A DNA stretch of 64,000 nucleotides. Origin: Candidatus Rifleibacteriota bacterium. GTDB lineage: Bacteria; Muiribacteriota; Ozemobacteria; Ozemobacterales; Ozemobacteraceae. How positions within the stretch are numbered: the stretch's first letter is position 1; every line of letters begins with the position of its first letter. The position numbers were made by a program, and so were the translations under genes. This document shows, one piece after another, positions 51,516 through 60,971 of the stretch. The stretch is from the NCBI GenBank assembly GCA_015232575.1, contig JADFZL010000014.1, positions 124,001 through 188,000 of the forward strand, in the 5' to 3' direction. The notes beneath the pieces are model-generated. The model did no database searches and was not told where the DNA came from. It saw only the letters and a program-made list of their open reading frames with translations.

Positions 51516-54047
51516 TTACTTTCCGGTGCCGGTGACGGTTATTAGGCGCGGGGTTGGCCATGAATTTGAGTGAATATCAAGCGTCTCGGTATCATTTCCT
51601 GATTTTACTGGTGAATAGCTGCAATTAAAAGTGAAAGATTCATTACTTCCAAGAATCACCGGGAATGCTGGCTTTGAAATACTGAATGGAACTCTTGTTT
51701 CGAGGGAATATATTACAAGATTGTCTTTTCCGGTGTTTGTAAGAGTTACAGCATGAGAAGAACTTGATGCGAAGACTGTTACTTCTCCGAAATTTATTTC
51801 CGAAGGTTCGGCATCCATGGTTACTTCGCTCAGTTTACCGGTACCCCGAAGTGATACAATTGTTTCTGAAGGACTGGCATTGTGCCGGAAAATTAAATTT
51901 CCGCCCTTTATGCCTTCATCAGCTGGTTTGAATCGACATGAGAAACTTTTTTCTCCAAAAGGAGAAAGAATAAACGAGCCTGAAATATCAGAAAAATCAA
52001 ACTGCCCCTCAATAACGACTTCAGAAACTTTCAAATCTGCATTTCCGGTATTTGAAAGTACAATGCTCAAATTCGAACTTTCACTGCCGATTTCAATTGT
52101 TCCAAAATCGATACTCACCGGAGTTACAGAAGCAACAGGGGCAATAATCGTTCCGGTGCCAATAAACGAAACTTTCTTTGATGAAGGCAATTCATCAGAA
52201 AAATACCAGATATTCCCTTCCTGATAACCACCTGAAAGAGGTCTGAATTTCACTTCAAGGTTTTTCTTCTGTCCCGGTTCAAGAACCAGCGGAGAAAAAG
52301 CCCCCTGTACAAGATAATCACCAGACGAGGCAATTGTTGAAACATTAAGAGTTCTTTTGCCGGTATTGTGCAGAACAGCATATTTACTGCTGCTTGTTTC
52401 TCCGACTTTCACTGTTCCAAAATCAAGCACTTCCGGGAAAATAGTCAACTCAGGTTTAACTGTTACTCCTACACCAGAAAGTGATACCACTTTTTTTTCA
52501 TCAGTAACATCATAATACAATTTCAACTGCCCGGTTGCAACGCCTTCTGTTTGTGATTTGAAACGGCATTTCATAGTCTTCTTAACACCAGGCTGAAAGT
52601 ATGAAGGTATTTCAATATCTGAAATTTCAAATGGCCCATCAATATCAATTGATTTAATGGCAAACATCCTTTCGCCAGTATTTGAAATATCAATCTCTTT
52701 CCAGTTGCTTAATGTTCCGGTTTCAGTATATGCAAAATCAAGAGATTCCGGAGAAAGTACACACTTCGGTTGGAAGGGTACTCCGAAGCCTTTCATTTGT
52801 ACAGAATACGTTTCGCCGGTTTCCGAACAGATAAGTTTCAATTCAGAAGTAAGGGTCCCAACATTTTTCGGATTAAAGACAATTTTGTAAACTGTTTCGG
52901 CGTAAGGTAAAAGTGAAAACGAAGTCTGTCCGTCAGATACAATAAAATCGTCATTAGAATGCTTAAGTCCAAAAGTTTTTGTTTCATTTCCTGAGTTTAT
53001 TACTTTTAACAATTTTGGAGTACTCGATGCTCCGCAAAACTGCTCCCCGAAATCAAGAAGATCAGGTTCAAAAAAGACTTTGCTGATTTCCTGAACTGAG
53101 TTTCCAAAAAGTTGAATATTTTGTCTTCCCGTATTTCGATTATAATCTATACTTAACATTCCTTTATTAATGCCATCTTCAATTGGATAGAATGTCAAAG
53201 ACATAATTTTCAGCTCACCAGGTTTCAAAATAAATGGAAAATCTTTTCCATCAACAATAAATGGACCAGAAATTGTATAAGTTGAAATTAGAATATCTTC
53301 TTCGGACTGATTCTTCAATGTCAGACATGAAGTGGCAATATTGACATTCATGCTTGCAGTTCCAAAATCAAGCGGATTTGGAATAATAAGCAGACCGCCT
53401 TCGCGTTTTTCGAATTTTGAAGTTTCGGCAAGCGCAGCCATAATTTCGGAGTCCATTTTATCAAAATTTTTCTCTCCGGCCGTGATAAGCTCTTTCAGGG
53501 CACTTACTGAATTAAGAAAAACAGGATTATTTGTCCTTTTCAGAGAAAGAATTGAATCAAGTGGAATGTTCTTTCCTTCTTTGAGATTCATCTGCCAGAG
53601 CAATGAAATTATTGTTGAGCTTTCATTAATATATACAGAATTCTGACTTGATGTAATCTTCCCATCTTCGAAATACGAAGTTAATCTGATTTTTTCATCT
53701 GGTGAGACTGCTTCTATCTGTGGAGAATTTAAAACCGGTATATCTGAAAATGAAAACTTTCCATCAACAGAGGAAATTGCTGTTCTAATGAAATTATTCT
53801 CACCCGAGAGTTTAACCAGCCACCCTGCCAGAACAATCGGCGACATTTGGGAAGGCTCAGGAGTATTTTCATAATTTTCATTGAAAATGCTCTGATCGAA
53901 TTCAATTACTCCGGCAACAATATAGGCTCCCCGAACTTCATTAGAAATTGCACTTCCGGGAGTATTCCCAATTCTGCCACATCCGCCTGAAGAAAAATAA
54001 AAGGGCAGAAGCAGAAAAAGCACTACAATCAATAGCCGAGCTTTCAT
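51516..54047 (-). CDS. Exported ASH/choice-of-anchor-D repeat protein, possible lipoprotein
   Basis: 843 residues from the ATG at 54047. The signal segment LLIVVLFLLLPFYFSSGGCG has SGGC, an imperfect lipobox, so it may be a lipoprotein. A ~100-residue carboxypeptidase-regulatory-like stretch (LAGWLVKLSGENNFIRTAIS) is followed by at least six beta repeats of ~100 residues: P-x-x-LDFG-x-x-x-x-G-x-x-S, N-TGKRTLNVS, L-x-PGQKK, F-x-P-x-x-x-G. These match the ASPM-SPD2-Hydin/choice-of-anchor-D type. Probably a surface structural protein. The strand is opposite to both neighbours. Confidence 0.75.
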   Translation of the reverse strand: MKARLLIVVLFLLLPFYFSSGGCGRIGNTPGSAISNEVRGAYIVAGVIEFDQSIFNENYENTPEPSQMSPIVLAGWLVKLSGENNFIRTAISSVDGKFSFSDIPVLNSPQIEAVSPDEKIRLTSYFEDGKITSSQNSVYINESSTIISLLWQMNLKEGKNIPLDSILSLKRTNNPVFLNSVSALKELITAGEKNFDKMDSEIMAALAETSKFEKREGGLLIIPNPLDFGTASMNVNIATSCLTLKNQSEEDILISTYTISGPFIVDGKDFPFILKPGELKIMSLTFYPIEDGINKGMLSIDYNRNTGRQNIQLFGNSVQEISKVFFEPDLLDFGEQFCGASSTPKLLKVINSGNETKTFGLKHSNDDFIVSDGQTSFSLLPYAETVYKIVFNPKNVGTLTSELKLICSETGETYSVQMKGFGVPFQPKCVLSPESLDFAYTETGTLSNWKEIDISNTGERMFAIKSIDIDGPFEISDIEIPSYFQPGVKKTMKCRFKSQTEGVATGQLKLYYDVTDEKKVVSLSGVGVTVKPELTIFPEVLDFGTVKVGETSSSKYAVLHNTGKRTLNVSTIASSGDYLVQGAFSPLVLEPGQKKNLEVKFRPLSGGYQEGNIWYFSDELPSSKKVSFIGTGTIIAPVASVTPVSIDFGTIEIGSESSNLSIVLSNTGNADLKVSEVVIEGQFDFSDISGSFILSPFGEKSFSCRFKPADEGIKGGNLIFRHNASPSETIVSLRGTGKLSEVTMDAEPSEINFGEVTVFASSSSHAVTLTNTGKDNLVIYSLETRVPFSISKPAFPVILGSNESFTFNCSYSPVKSGNDTETLDIHSNSWPTPRLITVTGTGK

Positions 54048-54236
54048 TTTTAACAAATCCGTAAAATTATGTTATTTCCCTGACTTCAAACATTATAAAA
54101 CCTTTACAGCCATTTATTCATATCGTTCGATGTCTCTGAATAGTAAAGTTATTTTTAAATTTCCAGGAAAATATATTGTTTTTTTTCATCATCTTTTGGT
54201 ATTATGTATTGGTCGTTAAGATTTATTGGAGGGAAA

Positions 54237-55076
54237 ATGAGAAATAAAATATCCGAAGCGCTGGCAATTTTTTCAAGAACTCATCTTGAGCTCTCTGAAT
54301 CAATTGACCGGATGATAATGGGCCATGAAACACAATCGCCCAATTCTGCAATAGACGAGAGCTTCATTAGCACCATTTTATGGTATTTCCACTCGCTCAA
54401 AAGCGGAGCAATCTTATTCGACATGCAACTGCTGCTGGACGTTTCTTTAAATACCGAGAATTTTCTGCTATTTCTGAAGAAAAACCGCATGGCAGTTGAA
54501 CCTCAACACCTTAAGACACTTATCAAAAGCTGCTGTTTTTCGATTACATTTCTGAAAGATTTTGCCAATTCAAGAGAACTAAAGAATCTCGAACAGGAAT
54601 CTAATGCCATCGTTTCAGAGTTATTGCTGGAGCAGGACAGGATAAATAAAAAAATTCTTCTCGAGAGAATTAATGCTCCGCGTGATTTTCGTAATTTTTC
54701 TGCATCAAGGCAGATATCAACCCTTCCTGTCCCTGAGATTATCCCTGAATTTTTTCAGTCTGCAAGAGAAATATTCATGGAAATAGAGTCTAACATCTCA
54801 GATATTGAAAACGACACTTCGGACAAAAAAAGTTATGAAAAAGCAATGAAAAATCTGCATACATTCACAGGATTATCCAACTTGTTTGATCTGCAAATGC
54901 TATCCGGAATTTCCAGGCTGTCTGAAATTATTATTTTTTATTACATTAAAAATCCCTCGCCAGTGAAGATTTCGCCGCTTTTTGCCTTAAAAAACGCTTT
55001 AAATTTAATGGTCTCAAGCCTTAATCAAATCGAGACTGAAGCCGAGCAGAAAAACGCTCCTCGAAGCAAAATATAA
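54237..55076 (+). CDS. Protein with two HPt-like phosphotransfer modules
   Basis: 279 residues from the ATG at 54237 (GGAGGG just upstream). The all-helical chain has TILWYFHSLKSGAILFD (H52) and EKAMKNLHTFTGLSNLFD (H208), each in the x-x-H-x-L/F-K/T-G/S-G-x-x-x-x-L/F context of HPt domains and the CheA P1 domain. Neither a kinase nor a receiver domain is attached. If real, it would be a phosphotransfer or scaffold protein for a histidine-kinase system, taking phosphate from a partner not seen here. The first site has S where the usual glycine stands, so activity is uncertain. Confidence 0.5.
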   Translation: MRNKISEALAIFSRTHLELSESIDRMIMGHETQSPNSAIDESFISTILWYFHSLKSGAILFDMQLLLDVSLNTENFLLFLKKNRMAVEPQHLKTLIKSCCFSITFLKDFANSRELKNLEQESNAIVSELLLEQDRINKKILLERINAPRDFRNFSASRQISTLPVPEIIPEFFQSAREIFMEIESNISDIENDTSDKKSYEKAMKNLHTFTGLSNLFDLQMLSGISRLSEIIIFYYIKNPSPVKISPLFALKNALNLMVSSLNQIETEAEQKNAPRSKI

Positions 55077-55649
55077 GCTGACAAACACTTTTCAGCCCTT
55101 ACCATTTTGCCGTGGTTGCTTCAGCTGCGGAATTCTGCATTGCTAAACCTTCGTTGAAAACTCGTTTGTCCTTTATTTACCCAGCGATTTGGTATTATCG
55201 CTTTTTGATGCTTATACCTCTACAAATGAGGAAAAGGAGGCATTATCGAAAATGAGGTGGTCTTTGGTATTTTTTTTCATAAACCTTCTGAAATCTATCC
55301 CTTCATTCGAGATAACAACTAATCACGTATTTCCACATCAAAAATCCATTCCACCCCAGAGATTCTCAATGATCCGCTATGATTATTTGAGATAGTCATT
55401 TTCAGTGTAGTTCAAATAATTGTCTGTTCCGACCGAGTTGAGTGAAAAAGTCAATGTTGTTAATATTTTTCGGAAAACTCGCAGAGAATTGCTGCATTTT
55501 CGACCCATTTTCCGTATTTTCTCAAAAATTCTAGACAGATCGTAGACGCGGCGGCATCTTGCCACGTTTGATTTAAGGGCCTGGAAGTCGCCTCTACTTT
55601 TCCTTTCCACCATTTATTGATCAATATTTCGAGTTTATCCTACTTATCG
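55077..55649. other. Gene-free stretch upstream of 55721 gene
   Basis: No convincing gene, known repeat or RNA seen. Short frames on either strand (60-76 codons) lack ribosome sites and recognisable motifs. Confidence 0.5.
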
Positions 55650-55678
55650 TTGACACTTTCTGAAATATAATACATAAT
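55650..55678 (+). promoter_or_regulatory. Sigma-70-type promoter
   Basis: TTGACA (55650-55655), 17 bp, CATAAT (55673-55678); start predicted near 55685, 36 bp before the ATG at 55721. Confidence 0.65.
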
Positions 55679-55720
55679 TAGTGTACATTTTCGATTATCA
55701 TGGTTGATCGGAGGATCATT

Positions 55721-57529
55721 ATGAAAAAAATGTGTGCGTCTATTGCCTGCGCGTTGTCATTGCTGGCAATTTCCACGAATCTTGCGGTCGCGGATCCATT
55801 TGATGACAAAGCAACGGTATCAAATCCGAAGACTATCGGAAATACTGGTGCGACTAATGCCGTTTCAGTAGAGGTTTCGCCAAGGAGTCTTGAAACTCTC
55901 ATACTTGGTGATGGAGTATTCGAGCACAATCTTCCAGGCTCGTATTCAACAAAAATTCTGGAAAATTCGTTCACATGCCTGTTTCATGGATATCTACCGT
56001 TGTGTGTTAAAAAGAAAGGCACCAAAAGACTCGCCTGGTTAGAATATATTCTTGCAGACCATGGAATGAAAATAGATGACATCCGTGATGACCGCTTTTC
56101 GGTTGATCCAAAGTTCGTGTATTACGACTATTACGTCACCGGACGAAATGGAATTCTAAGTCCCCTTTCAGTTCATTACCGCGGTGGAAGCGTAACACAG
56201 GGTTCATTCAGTCTTCCTTCCGGGTCTAAAACTGAACAACATCCGGAACTTGCTGCAATAGTTAATTCCGAGAAAAATTTAACCTTTGTAGAATCTCACA
56301 TTCTTGATCTTCAGATGGAATATGACAAGCATCTTGATTTTCTTGAAAACGCCAGATGGTATGACCCTGAAGGCTTGATAAACCTCTTTATTGCAAGAAA
56401 AAAAGTTCACAAAAGAATGAATGAGATTCTTTTATTGCTCGCTTCTTCCGGAACCAAAATTGCGAAAGCACAGGCTGAGGTGGACAAAAATCTTATCTGG
56501 GCAGCTGAATTCGCTGAAAATGGGAAAAATTATGAAAAAGCATTGTTGTACTATAACATGCTCAGGAATCCTGACAACTCAGCAAAAGCTCATATAGCCG
56601 AATGTTATGTTGCAACGAAGGACTATACAGCTGCAATTAAGGCATTCCGGACAATTCAACCGCCTGATGACAAAGCAACTTTAAGAATAGCTGAAACTTT
56701 AATGCTTCAGGGAAATGAGAAGGAAGCCATCCAGGAGCTGTTTATAACTCTGAGAAGCTACAATGGTTCAACATCTGAGCTGAAAGCGATCAAATTGCTT
56801 GATGAATGGAATCTGCCTGAAAAAGCCAAAAATAGCGTGGAAATCAAGGCAAGACTTGCTGCAGTATTTTTTGAAAAATCCCTTTTCGAAGGTTTACAGG
56901 GCGCAACCCCTGATGCAATAGCAAGTTTTAAACGTTCATGTGAAATGTATGATTCAAATAATCCGAAAAATGGTGTAAAGTATTTTACAGAAGAGCACAA
57001 ATCAAAAGTTGTAATGGCGGATTCATACAACAAAGAAGCAATCGCGAATGTAGTTGATGTGTTCACAATGGATAAGAAAGCTGCAATTGCAAATGTGAAT
57101 GCAAAGGAGAAAGCTTTGTTTTCCGCAACTTCGAAAGCTCAGGAAGAATATCTCAGCGACCTGAAAGCTCTTGATGAACAGTTGAAAAAAGCACAGTCTG
57201 AACTTGCATCTCTGAAGAATGCGCCTTCAACGACGCCATCAACATCAAATGTATCCGCAATTGAAAAGAAAACAAAGGATGTTGAGAAGCTTCAAAAAGA
57301 GTATTCAGTTCTTTCTGAAAATAAGGTTGAATACATTTATCAGCGAATCACCCAGGAATCTGCTGCGCTTGCATCTGCCAAAAAGCACCTTCAGGATAAT
57401 TTCACTGATGCAAAGAAGCAGGCTCTGATTGACACAGATTTGAAAGTTATTTCAACAAAAACCGAACTGGAAGACGCAAAAAGGAAGTCTAGTGTAATAG
57501 AAAATATAGCATCAGCAGCCTATCCGTAG
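55721..57529 (+). CDS. Secreted protein with TPR-like middle and coiled-coil end
   Basis: 602 residues from the ATG at 55721, preceded by GGAGG; an upstream in-frame start at 55700 is less well placed. Signal peptide MKKMCASIACALSLLAIST. Residues ~50-170 form an unknown domain (SVEVSPRSLETLILGDGVFE; FLHGYLPLC-like TCLFHGYLPLC). The middle (~255-365) holds TPR-like helices (YEKALLYYNMLRNPDN, YTAAIKAFRTIQPPD). The last ~170 residues are coiled coil (LDEQLKKAQSELASLKN, KTKDVEKLQKEYSVLSEN). No catalytic motif. A strong promoter and a solitary position suggest a monocistronic, well-expressed envelope protein. Confidence 0.65.
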   Translation: MKKMCASIACALSLLAISTNLAVADPFDDKATVSNPKTIGNTGATNAVSVEVSPRSLETLILGDGVFEHNLPGSYSTKILENSFTCLFHGYLPLCVKKKGTKRLAWLEYILADHGMKIDDIRDDRFSVDPKFVYYDYYVTGRNGILSPLSVHYRGGSVTQGSFSLPSGSKTEQHPELAAIVNSEKNLTFVESHILDLQMEYDKHLDFLENARWYDPEGLINLFIARKKVHKRMNEILLLLASSGTKIAKAQAEVDKNLIWAAEFAENGKNYEKALLYYNMLRNPDNSAKAHIAECYVATKDYTAAIKAFRTIQPPDDKATLRIAETLMLQGNEKEAIQELFITLRSYNGSTSELKAIKLLDEWNLPEKAKNSVEIKARLAAVFFEKSLFEGLQGATPDAIASFKRSCEMYDSNNPKNGVKYFTEEHKSKVVMADSYNKEAIANVVDVFTMDKKAAIANVNAKEKALFSATSKAQEEYLSDLKALDEQLKKAQSELASLKNAPSTTPSTSNVSAIEKKTKDVEKLQKEYSVLSENKVEYIYQRITQESAALASAKKHLQDNFTDAKKQALIDTDLKVISTKTELEDAKRKSSVIENIASAAYP

Positions 57530-58030
57530 ATAGAGCCCAGCAAAAAAAATCAACGACCGAAAAACCTCTTCAGCAGCGACAAACATTTTTCAATAAAATC
57601 AAGCTTCAGGGCTTTTCGGCTAAGATCTAAATATCTGCAGAAGCATTCTGAATCTACCCTCTGGCACCTATTCAAAATAAACAGGTACAGTGGGTAGATT
57701 TGCTTTAGCAGCAATTACCCATTAAGCTCGAAACGTTTATAAATAAAGGTTTTCCCCCAAAAAAATCGCTGGTGTTTTAAGAAACAGTGCTTTATTAATA
57801 CATATTTCGTATCACTTCAATAATTCGGGGGGAAATTGTGTATTAAAAGCTCTAGATACCGGCTTTCGCCATACTATATTTCAAAAAAATGATGGGTAAT
57901 CGCTGTCGTTTTAAAGGTTCTATTGACTCTGTATTTGTTTTCGTGCTATTAACTATTATGAATAGTGCGTGCGCAGACGTCCAGCGCCCTTTGTCACAGG
58001 AAAAACTTAGTATGCAAAATCGTAAACAGA

Positions 58031-58093
58031 GAGACAAATTGGTCTGTTAACTTTGGGTTGAGCTTTCATCTCGAACGAATGTGGAAGATCTCT
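58031..58093. repeat. TCATCTCGAACGAATGTG repeat with extended 5' flank
   Basis: GAGACAAATTGGTCTGTTAAC and the following TCATCTCGAACGAATGTG-GAAGATCTC align with 43417-43479. The potassium-channel coding sequence resumes exactly at its right end. Confidence 0.65.
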
Positions 58094-58094
58094 A

Positions 58095-58355
58095 TACTGG
58101 GCAATCGTAACTTTAACTACAGTAGGTTTCGGTGATATTACACCAAAAACTCCGTCAGGACAATTCTTTGCCGGGCTGGTAATGATAGTCGGATATGGAA
58201 TAATAGCTGTTCCAACCGGAATTGTTACATCAGAGCCAACCCGTGCAAGTATGAAATCCCAATCGCCCGTAAGCACACAAGTCTGCATGGCATGTTCAGC
58301 AGAGGGACACGACTCAGACACCAAATTCTGCAAATTTTGCGGCGCAACACTTTAA
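58095..58355 (+). pseudogene. Potassium-channel gene, 5'-truncated
   Basis: 86 codons with no start read WAIVTLTTVGFGDITPKTP, the K+ channel selectivity filter (TVGFGD) and pore helix, then the inner membrane helix (FFAGLVMIVGYGIIAVPTGI) and a C-terminal zinc ribbon (C-x2-C ... C-x2-C in CMAC and CKFC). The pore start and first helix are missing, and the frame is stopped at 58059 within the repeat element. I infer a two-helix ion-channel gene decapitated by a repeat-linked deletion. The remaining frame is intact, so the loss may be recent. Confidence 0.75.
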
Positions 58356-58387
58356 CAAATAAATTGCATAATTACCGGGAGATGATA

Positions 58388-60610
58388 ATGACATTATTGT
58401 ATGGACTTATCTCAGGAATCTTTGTTTTTATTGGAATATTGTGGACTTGCTATAAACCTTCTGAAGAAAATCCTGAAAATGCCTCAGTTGAAAGCATTGA
58501 AGATAAGCTTGATGAATTCATGTTAAGGCGCAGCATACTGTCAAACTTCTGTGGCATGAACCCTTTTAGACTGAGGAAAAGACTTGCACAGGCTGGATAC
58601 CCCAGAAATAAAAACTTTGCGGAAGATTATGCCGGATTTCAGAATATTTGTGCTGCATTTTTTTCCGCTATCATGACAACATTTGCAGTTGCTCGCGAAA
58701 TGGCTATATATCAAATAGTGCTGGCGGGACTTGCCGGACTGATTATTGGATACAATCTTAACAATCTGCTTCTCCGCAGAGCAATAAGCAGACGCAACGC
58801 CTTGATTCAAAAACAGCTTCCCGAAGTAATTGATCTAATTGCAATTGAAATAGAGTCAGGAATGAGATTTGAAAATGCAATTTGTAAGGTTGTCGAAATA
58901 ATGAGAGGTCCGATTTCAGAGGAATTTGAATTTGCTTTATGCCAGCTAAGACTTGGCATAGATCGTTATGAAGCTTTCATGAATGTTGCACACTTGATTG
59001 ACAATCCAGATTTTACAAAACTCATTTCAACCCTTATTCAGGAAGACCAGGAAACAAGTGTACGGGTAAATATCCTGCGCCTGCAATCAAGGTTGCTTCG
59101 CGGAATCACCTCGGATCCTTCCGAACCAAAGAAAAATATTCCCGATGTTGTAGCGAAAGATAACCCGCCTCAAGAACTCTCTTCAAAGATAAATCAAGAA
59201 TCGAGCAACGACAGAACTTCCCGACAAACGTTTAAGGCTGACGACATATCATCCGAGGTGAATTCTGGAAAAACTGACATTCTGGAAGAAAAGCTGTTCA
59301 CGAAACTCCTGGATGACTTTCCCAGCAAAATTCTCTATGAACAGGATCAGTCCAAAAAACGCAAAATGCTCCGGGATAAAACACAACTTGTTCTGAAAGA
59401 GGAAATGAAAAAGATGAATCTTTCTTTGAGCGACCAGGAGAGCGATGACATTGTACAGGGAATTTTAGATGAGATGGTCGGTTTCGGAGTTATTCAAAAA
59501 CTGCTTGACGATGAAAACATTTCGGAAATTGTTGCAAATGGTCCATTTCAAGTATATTTCGCAAGAAATAGTGAATATATACTTTCCGACATAAAATACA
59601 AAGACAACAGTGATATGATGAGAATTCTTGATCGTATCGTTTCTCCTCTTGGAGTGCAACTGAACAGATTTATTCCGTATGCTTCAGCCTTTTTACCTGA
59701 CGGTTCACGAGTACAAATAGTCATTCCTCCAGTTTGTACAAATGGAACATCGTTCACTATTTTGAAACCGCAGAAAAAACTTGGAGTTACTACCTTTCCG
59801 CAGCCTTTAACAAATAATTCCGTATCTGACACTGAGAATCAGAAACTTCTTATTCTGGAGAACACCCATGCAAAGGACCTGATAGACTCTGGTACCCTGA
59901 CGAAAGAAATGGCAATATTTCTTGAGGCATGTGTCAGTGAGCGATTGAACATAGTTGTATCAGGCAGATCCGGTGCCGGAAAATCAACAATTTTGAGTAT
60001 ACTGGCAAATATTATTCCTGACAAAGAACGAATAATAGTCTGTGAACATTCGCAGGAACTTGAGTTATCCAGATCTCATGTATTAAGGCTTGTAACTATT
60101 GCACCCAATAATGAAGGCAAGGGCGGCATCGCGATGCCTGAATTATGGAAAACAGCTCTGAATTTGAGGCCAATGCGCATAATTGTCGGTGAGTGCAGAG
60201 GTAATGAAGCTTTTGAAATTATTCAAAGTACAAATAACGGACAAGATGGTATTTTGACCTCATGCTTAGCCGAGAATCCGGATGATTTTTTCAATAGACT
60301 CGAAACCATGTTTTTGAGGGTTGATAATAAACTGCCTTCAGACATTATTCGCAATCAAATCTTCGATTCATTCAGGCTTATAATACATGTTTCACACCTG
60401 AATGATGATTCCAGGAAAGTTGGCATTTTTGCTGTCAGTAATTCGGACAGCAAAAATCCGGGCGAATTAATTCCGATTTGGACTTATTCCCTTTCCACGG
60501 ATAATGGTGATGAAAACATTTCAGGAAAATACATTTTTCACGGAATTCCAGAACTGATTCAGTCTCGCATTAAGAAACACTCTCTCACATACCCGGAAAA
60601 ATCTGAATAA
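58388..60610 (+). CDS. TadC-like platform fused to CpaF/TadA-like secretion ATPase
   Basis: 740 residues, ATG at 58388 behind GGGAG. Residues 1-20 and ~85-125 are membrane helices; ~140-235 (QKQLPEVIDLIAIEIESGMR, QLRLGIDRYEAFMNVAHL, LISTLIQEDQETSV) match the cytosolic T2SSF domain of TadB/TadC. The final TadC helices are missing; a polar linker (~240-300) joins a CpaF/TadA ATPase (~300-740): ISEIVANGPFQVYF, YASAFLPDGSRVQIVIPP, Walker A GRSGAGKST (526-534) and Walker B region MRIIVGECRG with E602. Two conserved histidines of CpaF (GHDGS, HANSP) are Q619 and L627 here. The usual order is CpaF-TadB-TadC as separate genes. No other tad gene is nearby. Confidence 0.75.
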   Translation: MTLLYGLISGIFVFIGILWTCYKPSEENPENASVESIEDKLDEFMLRRSILSNFCGMNPFRLRKRLAQAGYPRNKNFAEDYAGFQNICAAFFSAIMTTFAVAREMAIYQIVLAGLAGLIIGYNLNNLLLRRAISRRNALIQKQLPEVIDLIAIEIESGMRFENAICKVVEIMRGPISEEFEFALCQLRLGIDRYEAFMNVAHLIDNPDFTKLISTLIQEDQETSVRVNILRLQSRLLRGITSDPSEPKKNIPDVVAKDNPPQELSSKINQESSNDRTSRQTFKADDISSEVNSGKTDILEEKLFTKLLDDFPSKILYEQDQSKKRKMLRDKTQLVLKEEMKKMNLSLSDQESDDIVQGILDEMVGFGVIQKLLDDENISEIVANGPFQVYFARNSEYILSDIKYKDNSDMMRILDRIVSPLGVQLNRFIPYASAFLPDGSRVQIVIPPVCTNGTSFTILKPQKKLGVTTFPQPLTNNSVSDTENQKLLILENTHAKDLIDSGTLTKEMAIFLEACVSERLNIVVSGRSGAGKSTILSILANIIPDKERIIVCEHSQELELSRSHVLRLVTIAPNNEGKGGIAMPELWKTALNLRPMRIIVGECRGNEAFEIIQSTNNGQDGILTSCLAENPDDFFNRLETMFLRVDNKLPSDIIRNQIFDSFRLIIHVSHLNDDSRKVGIFAVSNSDSKNPGELIPIWTYSLSTDNGDENISGKYIFHGIPELIQSRIKKHSLTYPEKSE

Positions 60611-60757
60611 ATAGTAATCTTCACTATGTTATAAACTTTTGAAAACCACCGTGCTGATCATTTCGGACTTATCATTTCTGACTGCTCAATAACTGTAAAA
60701 TGTTTGAAACCTGACAAAGTTTCGACAGACGAAGTAAATGCGTTTTCCGGCGATAAC

Positions 60758-60882
60758 TGACCGCCCGTTCTGATTTAATTTGACCGCTCGTTCCGATCGA
60801 AAGTGACCGCTTGTTCCGGTGGAAAGTGACCGCTTTTTTCATTTTTCCGAAACGGTGTTTGTTTTACCGGAACGCCCGGTCA
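60758..60882. repeat. 23-bp iteron-like direct repeats plus inverted copy
   Basis: TGACCGC at 60758, 60781, 60804 and 60827, spaced exactly 23 bp, with units like TGACCGCTCGTTCCGATCGA. The fourth is eroded. An inverted copy ACCGGAACGCCCGGTCA lies at 60866-60882. The layout resembles the multiple terminal repeats of IS21-type elements, or iterons. It lies in the 361-bp gap (60611-60971) before the tmRNA gene. Confidence 0.7.
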
Positions 60883-60910
60883 ATAATTCCGGAATACGCA
60901 GTAAAAACCC

Positions 60911-60939
60911 TTGCAAAAACAATATAGATATGTTAGATT
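60911..60939 (+). promoter_or_regulatory. Candidate tmRNA promoter
   Basis: TTGCAA (60911-60916), 17 bp, TAGATT (60934-60939); start near 60946 would leave a short leader for processing to the mature 5' end at 60972. Confidence 0.4.
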
Positions 60940-60971
60940 GCAGTAAGAGCATGTTAATGTGTCTATTTTTA

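Noticed and set aside
55383..55613. 76-codon minus-strand ORF that could be a transposase tail
   Set aside because: Reads somewhat protein-like (FQALKSNVARCRRVYDLSRI) but has no start context, catalytic motif or element ends; a translated search would decide.
57890..58050. 52-codon frame with a signal-like start before the channel remnant
   Set aside because: No ribosome site and no similarity; runs into a repeat element.
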